Shown: in pieces, positions 1 to 12,300 of the stretch
How the letters are laid out: every line of letters begins with the position of its first letter
Numbering within the stretch: the stretch's first letter is position 1
From: Sclerurus mexicanus
Taxonomy: Eukaryota > Chordata > Aves > Passeriformes > Furnariidae
DNA length: 64,000 bases
Direction: 5' to 3'
Assembly (NCBI GenBank): GCA_013396755.1
Contig: VWZF01003842.1
Span: forward strand, 1,279,442 to 1,343,441
Program-made: the position numbers and the translations under genes
The notes under the pieces: generated by a model
The model's input: the letters and a program-made list of their open reading frames with translations, nothing else
What the model was told of the DNA's origin: nothing
The model's database searches: none

Positions 1-137
1 TGGATCTCAGTAACAAAAAAGGGAGAAGGTTAGGGAAGCAAGGTTTCCTTGTTTTCATCAACTTCCAAAGACAAAAAAACCCCCCACTTTCCTTCTCACT
101 GATGTACGTAAGTGACAGTCAAAATCTTAACACCTAC

Positions 138-321
138 CTTTTGAAAAGGACAGAGGAGGTTTTAGGCCGTTAATGAAGTTTTTCAGTAAGAACAGGCACA
201 TAGCTAACTCTTCTGCATGAGCACTCTCATCACTATTGAGCTTTTCTATATAAGCACTTAACAAGTCCTTAGGCACCAAAGTTTCCTCTACTGTTTCAAC
301 AAACCAATTTAGGGGAGTTTC
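138..321 (-). CDS. HEATR1: HEATR1 coding exon 17 (last in window)
   Basis: This exon has 184 bases (residues 752-812 plus one base of 813), acceptor TTTTCTTTTGCAG and donor GTAGGT. It encodes ETPLNWFVETVEETLVPKDL, LSAYIEKLNSDESAHAEELA and LLKNFINGLKPPLSFSKG. It leaves in phase 1, so the gene continues left of base 1. Confidence 0.94.
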
Positions 322-3300
322 CTGCAAAAGAAAATTAATTTTAATGTATTCTGTCACAATTCCATGCAACACAAAACAGAAATTTAGTGCTAAAATTCAG
401 CAACATTTAATTTCCAACGCTCCAAAGAGGTATCCTTATTAAATGAATTATATTTCTGATTTTACACTGCAACTTGTATCTACAGTTTTAAAACCTACAC
501 CAGCTCTTTCTACCACAGATAACAATGTACCTAAGTGAAGTAACAGAAGAGTAAAATCCAATCTCTCTAAAGTATCACTTGAAAGGGATTAGGAGTTAAA
601 GCACTGTGTGGACATTCAGTTTAATACTTTCATTTAGCTCTGTTTCAGCAACATAATCTGTATCTTTCAAATACTTGCATATACAAAAACTCATTAATGG
701 AACAGTCTGAGGTCTGAATAACTACCTACCATTTACCGCTCTGTGCGCGAGTGTGGGGGGGATGCACGCACAGAACATAGCTCTGCTCACATGGGTTTCT
801 TACACACAAAAACAAGCCCCCAAACTGTTTCACAACAAAATAAATCTAGAGAACCCCAACAGAAAAAATGTCTAGAAATTAAGTAAAAAAATATAGCAGC
901 AAGATGCAGAAATACTCTTTCTGAACATTGCTCCTACAGATGTCTCCAACAAGGAAAATGCCCTCTCCACAAAATTTTCATCTTACCTCTGCAGGATCAC
1001 AAGATCTGAGATTTTTGATTTTTTTATCCAAGAAGCGGAAGACTCTGATAGCCGCTGAAAAATAATTTTCCTTCATCTGTGTATTGCAGCAGCACTGAAC
1101 AAGCAGTGAACCAATTATATGGGTAGTTACTTTCTGTCTCACACTGTCAGATTCTGTTTCAGCAATGAGTATCAGGTCATCAACCTTAGGAAAAGGAGTG
1201 GAGGCAAAACAGAAAGTTTGTAAGACAGTGGGCCTTCACTATGAGGTTACATCGTTCTTCCTTTGCATGTTCAATTAAATCCTTTTTACCTTCTATCAGA
1301 GGTGACAAGCTACTGCCTGCTGTCACAGTACTCTTTAGAACCTGGGAATGCACAAACATCTGTTTCTATGAACTACCCAAATTTATACTTGTAATTCACT
1401 CGAAATTCTTTTTTCGGGAACCTAAAAATTCCTTGAATTTAGTTACACTAATCACTTGTCCAAATAGGTAATAGCTTCACCACTTGTCTTCCTTACGTTA
1501 AGGAAGAAATCTGCTTTATCTAGATCGTATTGTGGTTTGTTAACGTATGTATGTATGCATTTATATTTGCTTAGCAGCTTGATGATAGCATACTAGTGCT
1601 AAGAAGAGCACACAAAGTTCCTCTATATCACATTTGTTCTACTACAGTGACCATCTGACAAGTGAAATTTCTTAAAGTTAGGGTAACATGGTACACATAC
1701 CATTTGCAAGAGTAAGGAAGAGTCCACTGAGGTCAAGTTTTTAGAAAGCAGCAGGATCATTTTCGTGTTGGCCACTCCAATCAACTCTGCAGGCTTGGTA
1801 GATTTAATTGCCTCTTCGAGAGCTACTCCAAGGGATAAAAGAAAAAATCAGATAAGCTAGGTATATAAATCACATATTGACAAACTGGTGGCTCATTATT
1901 ATTTAGAATCAGTCAGAAACATACTAGACAATTTCTACATCTTTTCAAAGAGTTCTTTGAAGAAGTCCATTCTGAGTCAATTTGATAGCGTGTTAATGAC
2001 AGCTAGTCTCCTTCAATACATCTTTAGGTTCAATAGGGATGTTGTCCTAACTTGTCACAATTTTTCTGTTACCAAAGTAGTTACAATTAATGCTTTACCT
2101 TCTGGCCAGCCTTCCAGTAAAGGGTGTAAAGAGCAGAGGTCAGACTCTGACAGACAAACAGCCATTTTCCAATCTGAAGATTTTGAATTTGCATTAGTGA
2201 TTACCATAAAAGGTAACAATTGCATCACTGCTTCATCTAGCAATTCCTTCTTCTCTTTCAAAATCTCCTCTTTGACTAGAATTTTTACTGCTCGCTCCAA
2301 CACCTTGTACCTAAAAGAGAACAAATCATGTTGAAAATACATTTCTCAATCATACCTGCAACATTTCTTTGATCTGTTCTCTATTTTCCACAGTGATTTT
2401 CTGAATCCAAATGGCAGCGAGAACAAATAAGGAATTAATGGGAAGTGGTAAGAAAATAATTGAACATCTTGCCCGTAATTCAGCATAGAGATAGCATAAC
2501 AAAAATCACTTGCAGAGAAAACATTTTTGAAAGTATTCCTTAGAGTTACTTTCAAGAAAATAATTTTTTACAGAAAGAATGCAGTCTGAAAAAGGGCAGA
2601 AACGTACCACTTTCCATCCTTTGAAAGATCAGCTCTCTGGAAGATGTTCAAAAGACTTGACACTATGACTTCTGGATTGACTTGTTCCTTGAAAATCTGA
2701 AAAGTGATCAAGAAAAATAAATGAAAGTTTAATAATATACAAAATAATTTAGCACATCATAATGGAAGGTGCATCTGCTATATGAAGTGAAAACAGAGAT
2801 CAAACATCACTAGCTGTATTCCTACTGATGTTCATGTAATGAAAATATTACCAGAGTAAGCCGAAGTTATAAGGCTGCCCAGTATGCCCTCTTGATATGC
2901 TACAGTATGGAGGATTTATTAAATGCGGAAATATTTGGTAAAATTGATAATAAACAATATGCAGAACACTTAATACTTAAATAAGAACTGCTTTTACTTT
3001 ACATTGCATCTGGATGACAAAAATATAAGGCACATCAACAAAGGAAACTGAAGTTTAAAGGAGCACTCACGTGCTTCTATTCCTACTTTTTAGTGATCGA
3101 GAATGAATGAACACACGACCAATTATACTACTGCTAATAATATTGTCCACTACTACTGGCAGAAGCAATAAAGACAGACTGTTACTCTAGCTGGAAACAA
3201 TCAGTACAATGCATACCACAGTCCTATCCAGTAAACCTGAGCTGGAGTTCACGACTTTGCCACTATCAACTGACCAAATGACTCACATATGGAAAAACTC

Positions 3301-6300
3301 AACTGAGCACTTCTCACTAGCACAGTGACTTGTGACTGCACCATTTGCCATCCAAAAGGCAGATAGCATGGCTTACATTTTGATAGAAAAATGTACAGAA
3401 TAAGCAGGAAGTACACCTCAAATAACAGACAAATATCTAAATATGTTTTACCAGCTAGATTAAAAAAATAAACCCATAAACTGATAAATTCATGCTAACT
3501 GCAAACACTTGTGGAAGGATCAGGTAGCAGAGATTTGTGGGGGAACTGTGAGGTGATAAACAGCACAAGCCTTCTAAATTTGTGCTGCTTCATCCTGTTA
3601 AAGGACAGAAGTCATACACTAAGGACACAAGGACAAGATAGGCAACCACAAAGAATACATTCCAGCTGCACACAGTGAAGACAAGTTAAAATCTTGCATA
3701 TTGGAAGATACTCGCTTACCTCCAAAGAACTGAGGGCAGACATTACAACATCTCTGTTGTCATCCTTGAGCCGACCAAAAATTGCTTCTTCTATGAAAGC
3801 CTGATCGAAGCCTTCCTGAAAACAATAAAGAAAAACAGAGTCAAAGGGAAAAAAAAATCATTTGCTGGTAGCAAATCTACAGGTTTTTAATGAAATATCT
3901 GCATTCTAGTGTAAGAGAAGTGGTAATATCATCTAAATTAAGCCTCACAGGCAGACTAATTTTTAACAACAAAAGAAAGAAAACTATAAATATTCCTTAG
4001 ATTTTATCTTAGCATGCAAGCAGCTTTATAAACAAGAACTACATCCAGACTCCAGAAAATGGTGACAGAAACCTACAGAAAAACGCCATGAAAAGCCATA
4101 AGGATTACATATGCACAGTTTAACATACCACTCATCTTCAGCTGGTAAGTCTGGCAAACAGCTTTTTGGAAGACATTCTATGTTAAGTCAGTTCTGTAAG
4201 TGAGAGATTCAGGACACAAACCTTTGATGTTTCAATAACATCTTTCAAATGCTGAAGAGCGAGGACCCGCACAGCAGGCTGGGGATGATTCAAACTGAGC
4301 AGAAGGGAGGTATCAGAGAATTCCAGAAACTGAAATACAAATGTCACCATGACTCACTGCATGTTAAAAATACTTTATATATACATAAAGATAATGGGAA
4401 ACATTCTTAAAGCAATTTTTTGTACCAGAAGAAAACCTGTGTAATCAAGACCTAAAAAGTTAAATTACAATACAATGATGTTGTACAACTGTTTCAAATT
4501 TGGTCTTCTTCACTTTTGCAGACAGCTTTTGGAAGATAGCTTGAGAAGTACAGTAAGCCACAGACACTGTTATGTCCTAGAAAAGCATTACACTTATCTA
4601 AGGATTCTGAGAAAGTTCTAGTGACAATGTCAGTGTGACAGAGCACAGATAGAAACTGTTAAAAAGGCATCCCTGCCAGTCCAATTGCGTTCACTTATCT
4701 CAGGAACCTTAAAAGCTGGAAGAGAGTCATATGCCTATGTCCTGCGTGCCTTGTTTTTCTGTTAATCCACTTGATATTCAGTCACAGAATCTGTGCCTTT
4801 GTTAAATCAGTAAAAAAATATATGAAGCGCTTCTTTATAATACTTTCTTCAGTGCTTTCAGTATTTCAATCATTGCAAACACTAGCCATAACACTAACCA
4901 TCTCTTAATTATAAATTTCTTGGACAGATCTGTTGCAGTCATGGTTATTCTGTATTAGGCTGAGTTTCAATTTCTCTTCAGAAATGGTACAGAAAGAATT
5001 ATGTAGTCACTCTATTCTTCCACATTACTGAATGTAAACATTCCTAATATCAATGCAAGGGAAAGACCAAGCCACTTTCTCTCAACAATGACAAAGTTGT
5101 CAGCTTTCCCAAAACAGACACCTCTAACACTGACAACATCTTTAAGATGAGGCCTTGCTAGGCACTATGTGTTGTCACTATTGACCATTACAGTATATGT
5201 AGTGGCCATGTTCCCAAGTAAAAAAGTATTGATAGCAACTGGAGCAGGTGGAAATATATAAATTTTAACCATGGAAGAAAGCTCATGCTCACGACCCCTC
5301 GTGATAAACACAAACTTAAAAGATCTGATAGCTTTTGATTCTACCACAGTTTCGACTGAGTCCCCACAAAAAGTCATATTTAAGCAAGTTGGTTGTTTTG
5401 GTTTTGGTTTTTTTTTCAGTTCTTGCTCTTTTTGTTTTTTGTTTGGTTGGTTTTTTTCTTGTGGGAATGGTAGAGGTTTTGGTTATAAAGAGGAATAGAC
5501 AGCAGAACTTTGCCACTTCTGACAGTATAACCAAAAATATGAGCTGGAATCGTGATCTGAGCTTCTACCTACCTTGTATTTGCCACAGCTTAAGGAAAGA
5601 GAAATAAATTGGTGAAAAAGATTTTGTTCAGCCTCATCTGTGCAATCTTCCAGATGCTTCTCCAACACAGAGTCTAAGGCTTTAGGATACCTGCCAACAG
5701 ACAATACCACCAGCATTTTCAACAGAGGATTACAGAAGAACATTTACTACAGAAATACAGGGGACTACAAGGAAACTGAATGCACACAGAGTCATCTGAA
5801 CCAGATATTTTAAGTAGCTTTGCAAAGGAAATCAACCATTATGTTGTGACACAGATGAATTACGTGCAGACCATTTGGATAAATAATGAGCAGAACAGGT
5901 CATGCTACACAGCAAACAGCTGCACAATGCCAGTAGGCCTGTGTCCATGTGTTACAGTGAGGACAGATAAGTAAAAAATCTGGACAAAGACTAGGAGTCA
6001 GTTTTTTATTCTATATCTACTTCATCAAGAATACTGGGCTTATGACCCCCAATAAGCCAGGATGATAGCTGACATAACCTACAGACTGTGGGACTGTCAT
6101 AGAAAAATGGAACTTACTTTCTCTCAAGAAGTCTGATAAGAGGAAGAATCTTTTGATTGAGTGCAGCCATTTTGGTGGGATTAGATTCAATCTCTGTACC
6201 ACAGGCGATAAACTCTTCAAGAAACTTTCTAAAATTGTAAATAAATGAAAAGTCACCCCATTTTACAAACTCAGAAAAATGTGTCTTGTATAATGCTAAT

Positions 6301-9300
6301 GCCATTGTCAGGATTTAGTTGTTATTAAACCAGGAATGACTGCAGTACTGTGTAAGAAAGATAACTGAAGTTAACTCACAAAGCCAGCAAGTGATCTAAA
6401 TCCTTTTCCAGTGGTACACTCTCAAGAATAGCTTGGAGGTGCCTGATGTAAACGTCATTTTCTGTCTTTTCAGATTCTTCTTGCTCCTCTAAGGACAATG
6501 CACAATCATAAAAGATGAGCAACAATTTGTGAATAATCCCTTCATACTGATTAAAGCTAACAGCTTGTACAGACATCACATCTGGAGAACCAAGCACACA
6601 GCTTGAAGACCACAAAGTTCATTGATTATTAGCACTAACTCTCCATGAGCTGCTAGCAATGCTTTATACTAACATCATTAAAATGCCGAAGGTTGGGTTG
6701 CTACCAATAAATTCAAGTCTGCTTTGGAAGATTCCAGACCTACAACCCATGCCAACAACTCCCTACAGCATTTCCTTGTGTGACTCTGGATCTTTTTAAT
6801 AACAAAAAAGCTTCCCCAATTGTTTTGGCAGTTACAAGGCCACAGTGCAAACAGATTCACTACTGCAGACACAGGCTACTATTGCATGTCAGTCAGCCTT
6901 GCTGTCCCAGACTCTTGCCAGGCACATTTAACTAATCAGGTAAAATTAGATCTTGACTAATTAAACTACATATGGAGTACATGTAATCTACCTAAGAAAA
7001 ATCTGGCAGTACAAGAGTCAGAAACTTAATACATCAAAATTACGCTACTGCTGAAACACTGAAAATCAACATCTAAATCAAAGTGATATAGGTATAATAA
7101 TGCCTAAAATAGCCTCCTCTCTAGGGCCTGGATAAACAAAAAGCAACAAACAACAAAAGTTTGATCAGGTCTTCACATGTATGGTTGCAGTTTTAATGGA
7201 AGAAGCAACTAAAATTACACAGCTGTGACATTTGCCACAGCTATCTGTCCTTGAGACTAAACAAAGTTTTAAAGAGAACGAGTGCTAACTTACCTGTATC
7301 ATTTTTCATGACAGTGTGAACAAGGTGTGGCAACAGGTAACGCAGAAGAGGAGAGATATCATATCCTGCTGACAGGCCTTGCAAAAGCACTATCAGTTCT
7401 GGGACCTTGCACAGATAATTAAATGGCCTGCACAATGGAACAGCGGGGAAAAAACCCAAAATTATGTATGCCCATCTGGGTTACCAACACTTTCAAAACC
7501 ACACAGACTTCCAAGGATTCAATTTTCAATATCAGGTAACAGCCTCATTGTAAACAAATGCTGAAAAGAGTCAAATGGTTCCACTTACTTACTACCAGAG
7601 GTTTACTGGGACATTTAATACCCAAGAAGGAAACAGGGTAGTGCCAGTCATGTTGAGCAGAGCTGCTGCAACAGCACAGTGAACATACCTATGTTTTTTG
7701 CAAAGTTGGTAGTACGAGAAAAAAATACTTGTATGGACTGGAGGAAGAGATATCCTCACACTGCAAGGAACATATCTATCATCCAGCAGTAGCAAAAGGA
7801 AGGGACGAGAATTAATAGCTCAATGACAGATCCTCAGAGTGGAAGCAATTTCCCTTTCTGCTGATAGAAAGTTTCATCTTGTCTCCTTTCACGCTCACCT
7901 GAGTGGGTGCTGCATAATGTGTCTAACATGACTCTCCTTATACCTCCTCGAACCTATGCTTTTAACTGGTTTTCCTTTACTATCACAGTGTTCAAGTATC
8001 TGGAAGGTAATCTCTGCACATATCCCTAACAAGATTTTTTTCTATTGGAATATCCACACTGACCTCTCAGTCAGCAAGTAAACTCCCCATAGCTTGTGGG
8101 ACTTCCATCACTATGTTCAACTGTATGTTAACAGCACTAGCTAATTGTATCAGGGCAGGACAGACAGATCAATGTACATGTACTTCCAGAACGCCTGACC
8201 TGTGAGACCAAAGAAGTGATGGTGTAGAAGCCCTTATGCTTCAGGAACTACATGAACTCAAAGCCTTTCCACTGAAGAGACAGAACTTCTTTTTTACAAG
8301 CTATGCCAATAAGCTCAAATTTGCAATACCATTATTGTGCTGGCTTCTCTTCCAGGATTCTCACTTTCCAGAAAACCTCTTACTTGACAGGGTTCAGTTT
8401 TGCACATTGACAGCAATACTTTACTAAAGGAGGTGGCAGGAGAAGGACCAAACAGGGACAGACTCACATCACGGAGACTGTTGGCTGTGGCGAGCACACA
8501 AATTTTCAAAGTAAGCCAAAGGAACTTCCAAGGCCTTTGGACTGTAAACTACCAAAATTTCTGATAGGGAAGTACCCCGTTAATGATAAGGATATAAAAA
8601 AATTCCAATTATCAAAGTGCAGTCTAGGACTTCAAAAAGTGGGAAAACTCAATTCATGTAGACTTACTTTTTCCCAAGATTATCTCCTTGCTGAGTTTGT
8701 AGAAGTAGGTTCAAGCAAGCCAGTCCATCCCTGACTAATGAGGGCACTTTAGATAATGTCTTGCTTATCTGTAACATCAAGGAATGCACCAATGAAGTCT
8801 CCACTGTGGCTTTTACTGTCATCTGGCAGATTATCATGTATGTTGCAGCTCTGTAATCCTGTATAGAGGATTTCAAGCCCTACAAAAAGAGAAAAAGGTG
8901 AATTTTTAACACAGAGTAACACAAAAAGAGTATATTAACATAAAAATCATTTCTATTCTGACATCCATGGAATCACACTGTCTTCTTCCCTACTTGTTAC
9001 TGTTTAAGGGATCTATAAACTCAACTTTCAAGAAGAAAAAGCTATCATGCAGGGTGCACAGATAAAGAAGACACATTTATTAACTGCTGCTCTATTTGTT
9101 AACAACGATCCTGAAGAAGATATTAAAGCAGGCTGTACACCCTGACTCCATTTCCTCATGGTTTAGCATGATGAATTTCAAAGGAAAAGACATCCATTCA
9201 AACTGTGCATCCATTTCTCACTGCTCCATTCCTCATGCAGAGTAGGAAACAGTTCTAGAAGTGCTCATTTGAGGTGTGAAAAAGCATTATTTCTCATAGA

Positions 9301-12300
9301 CCCTCACCTGCCTGACGTTTCAAAGCAGTCTAAGAGTGATACAACACATACCACATAGAATGTCCCTCTTAAATGCTATCTGCAGATGCATGCCTGCACA
9401 GCACAGTACACTTCATCACACAGGAAGGAAAACAAACCTTCATCTACCTTTTGGATGTAAGGGAGCAGCTTAGAGACTATAGTGTCTGTTATCTTCTCTG
9501 CAGCTCCAAGAGCTGATACAATGGTGGAAGCATAAAACACAAGAAGAACTCTCAACTGAGCTGAGTTGCCAGGACACTCTGAAAAGACCTGAATCACGCA
9601 AAAAAAAATCAGTTGTTCAGACATCAGGGAAAGTGGAAATGCACATATGGCTTCCCCCCAAACCACCAAAACCTCAGACCTCCACTTGTAAGCTCTACCA
9701 GCTCATGCTGGCACAACTTAAGTCATCACCTCCTGCCAGCAGTAGTCCTCACCAGAGGTTATTGCTCCTCCTTGAAGACAAGGCAGAAGGAAATGGCTGC
9801 TATTCCTAACGTACTTAATCAGAATAAGTAACCTAAATCACTTGTGATTTTGATGTAATGCCCAAACCTCAGAACTGGACAGCCAAGAAGTGAACTGGTA
9901 TGTATTTAACACCTCCTACTACATCTGTGAACAAGCCCTGTTATTGTGTGTGCTTTGCTTAGTTTGATGGCACATGAGTTCCAGTTCTCTGAATAGCTGG
10001 AACTGTCGTACATATTACCCTTCCAAAATCATAGAACTAGCCTTCTATTTGACATTAGCTGAAAACAATAAATTTGCTCACCTTCTAACATTCTCAGCTT
10101 TAAGTTCTCATTAATATTTGAAGATATATGTTTAGAACACCCATGACAACCCCCAAAAGAGATACGGAAATTCAAAGCACAGTTACACACTAACAGCAGG
10201 AATGCGTTTATAAAAGAAATTAACACAATTAAGTACTTCGAGGCAATACAATATCTTTAAGTAATACAGTATTGCCAAATTGTTTTGTAATGGCACATTG
10301 GTTCTCAGGTACTTCCTTACAAGAACTTCTGATACGCTCTCTGCTACACAAAAGATCAGAAATCTTCATATTGTTTACTAATAACTGATGCCTTTTACTA
10401 TTTGACATGTAATTCAAAGTACTAATAAATAGCATACTTCTATACAAATATGGGGAAAACCAAGTGACAACAAAAGACCAATATTCTAGAACAAATGAAC
10501 AACCTTCACAGATTTTGCCACCAGGCTGCAGATGAAATCCATGAAATTCAGGTCTTTGTAGCAGTGTGTAATGACAGTACCCCTTGCCAGTGGGACTCCA
10601 GGTTTCTTTACATGGTGAAAAAAGTAAAATTAGAACACTCAGACTAAAGTGAAGCATAAAGTGAAGCATATGAAGTAAAATTACTATAATCTCTAAATTA
10701 ATTCTACTGATCAGTTAACACAATCTAAATTGAAATAAGTAGTGAAAATCCACACTGGATTTCCATGTTCTGGAATTCTTTGTAACGATTTTAAGACAGA
10801 AAATGAAGAGCATTACATGTAACCTATATGTAAATAAATATAAATTTTAGTAACTGACATAACTTCCTAGCAGTAGCAAATACTTGCACCTTAATAGTAT
10901 ACTTTAACTTAGACAAAACAAAGACTAATTACAATTAAAGCTGCTTTAATATCAACTCTACCTTTAAAGAAGGATAGCAGAAAGAACACATGGGCATTCA
11001 GGCTCCATCCCTGTAATTAAACCTTTCAGTACAGTTCTACAACTAACCACTTAAATAGGTGGACCATATTCATAAGCCTGGTAAAAGAGTCAAGATATTA
11101 TTAATTACAAAGTCCCTTAGGCTTCTCCAAACTTGCATCTCTTAAATACTTTACCCTTATTGGATCCATCCAATGCCACTTATGAGTTGGACTTTTTATA
11201 TTTAAAAGCTGAATAACTCTCACAAATAGATTAGTCTCATGATATGGCAGAACACAACCAATCAAACTGTCTTCATTGTAGAGATGAATGTGAAATCTGA
11301 GGAAAAGAACATACATATGCAGTTAAAAAGTACCAGCATCCAAAAAAAAAAAAAAAAGGCCCATCTACGTTCTTCTCAGAACACTCTGTTTACTCACTTT
11401 AAGCCAGACCTGACATGACTGTCACACTGACTCAGACCTATGGTCCACCTACAGCCCAGAATCCCAAGGTGGCCACTGGCTTGTATGTGCTAAAGGAAAG
11501 AAACAGTACCAGCATTTTTTTTCCTCACTCTCAACAATTTTAGGTCCTTATAGGACTTAAGATTATCTTAGTTTCTTTTGCACAGATTTCAATACTAAAC
11601 CAGATGTTACAATAATCTAGTATGAATTTCAGTATAATATGTATGTATAAAAAAGTTGTGATTCAAGGGCTGTATCAACAAAATCACCCACTGTTCCATG
11701 GCAAGAAGTATTATACTTTCTGCTTCTGGATAGGTTAATGCATATAAATAAACACAACATCACAAAATACTAAGTTTGTTTTCTCTTCACACCTTCCTAC
11801 ATAACCTTGAAATAAGAATACTTAGGATATATGGTTCACAGTTAATACTGAAAATTAGCTATTTCACACAGCCCATTTGTACAAGCACAATACCTAAATG
11901 CTTCTCTCTGTTCTCTGAGAGATGGCTAGCATGGGGCAAATTCGGTGAAAGCCAGGCAAGGAAATAATTGCTTTTATACATAACATCATGACAGATCAAA
12001 ATGTTCACAGAAATTTATCAAAAGACAAAAAATCTCAATGGCAAAGAAGGACATCTGGTCCCATACAGACTATGCCCAAATGGATGTTTTTCACATTTTA
12101 ACCTATATTTTCAGAAAGCTGACATAAAATTATTCAAAGCTTTTCTCAGTGGGCAAAAAAAATCTGGCATTCCTGGTATTTATCTATTCTAGCTTTATCT
12201 ATTGACATGTAGGATATTCAGTGGATTACCTGTGAATCAGCCATTCAAGGCACTTCTGGGCTGGCTTAAGCATAAAGTAAGGGGACAGGTGAATCAGGAA

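Larger units (their letters stand above)
2697..5572. other. HEATR1 introns around exons 11 and 12
   Basis: Apart from exons 12 (3720-3815) and 11 (4222-4329), this stretch is intronic and AT-rich. A T/G-rich low-complexity patch of TTTGG and TTGGTT units occupies about 5386-5463 and produces several spurious open frames on both strands. I recognise no mobile element. Confidence 0.6.
5691..8667. other. HEATR1 introns around exons 7-9
   Basis: Apart from exons 9, 8 and 7, this stretch is intronic. I see no recognisable repeat, snoRNA box pair or tRNA. The long intron 7428-8667 also holds only unique-looking sequence. Confidence 0.55.
8880..11154. other. HEATR1 introns around exons 4 and 5
   Basis: Apart from exons 5 and 4, this is AT-rich intron. 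An open frame of 146 codons at 10229-10669 (minus) covers exon 4 but reads a different frame and is not taken as coding. Confidence 0.55.

Noticed and set aside
10229..10669. 146-codon minus-strand frame
   Set aside because: It overlaps HEATR1 exon 4 in a different frame; the true exon frame (KPGVPLARG) is the conserved one.
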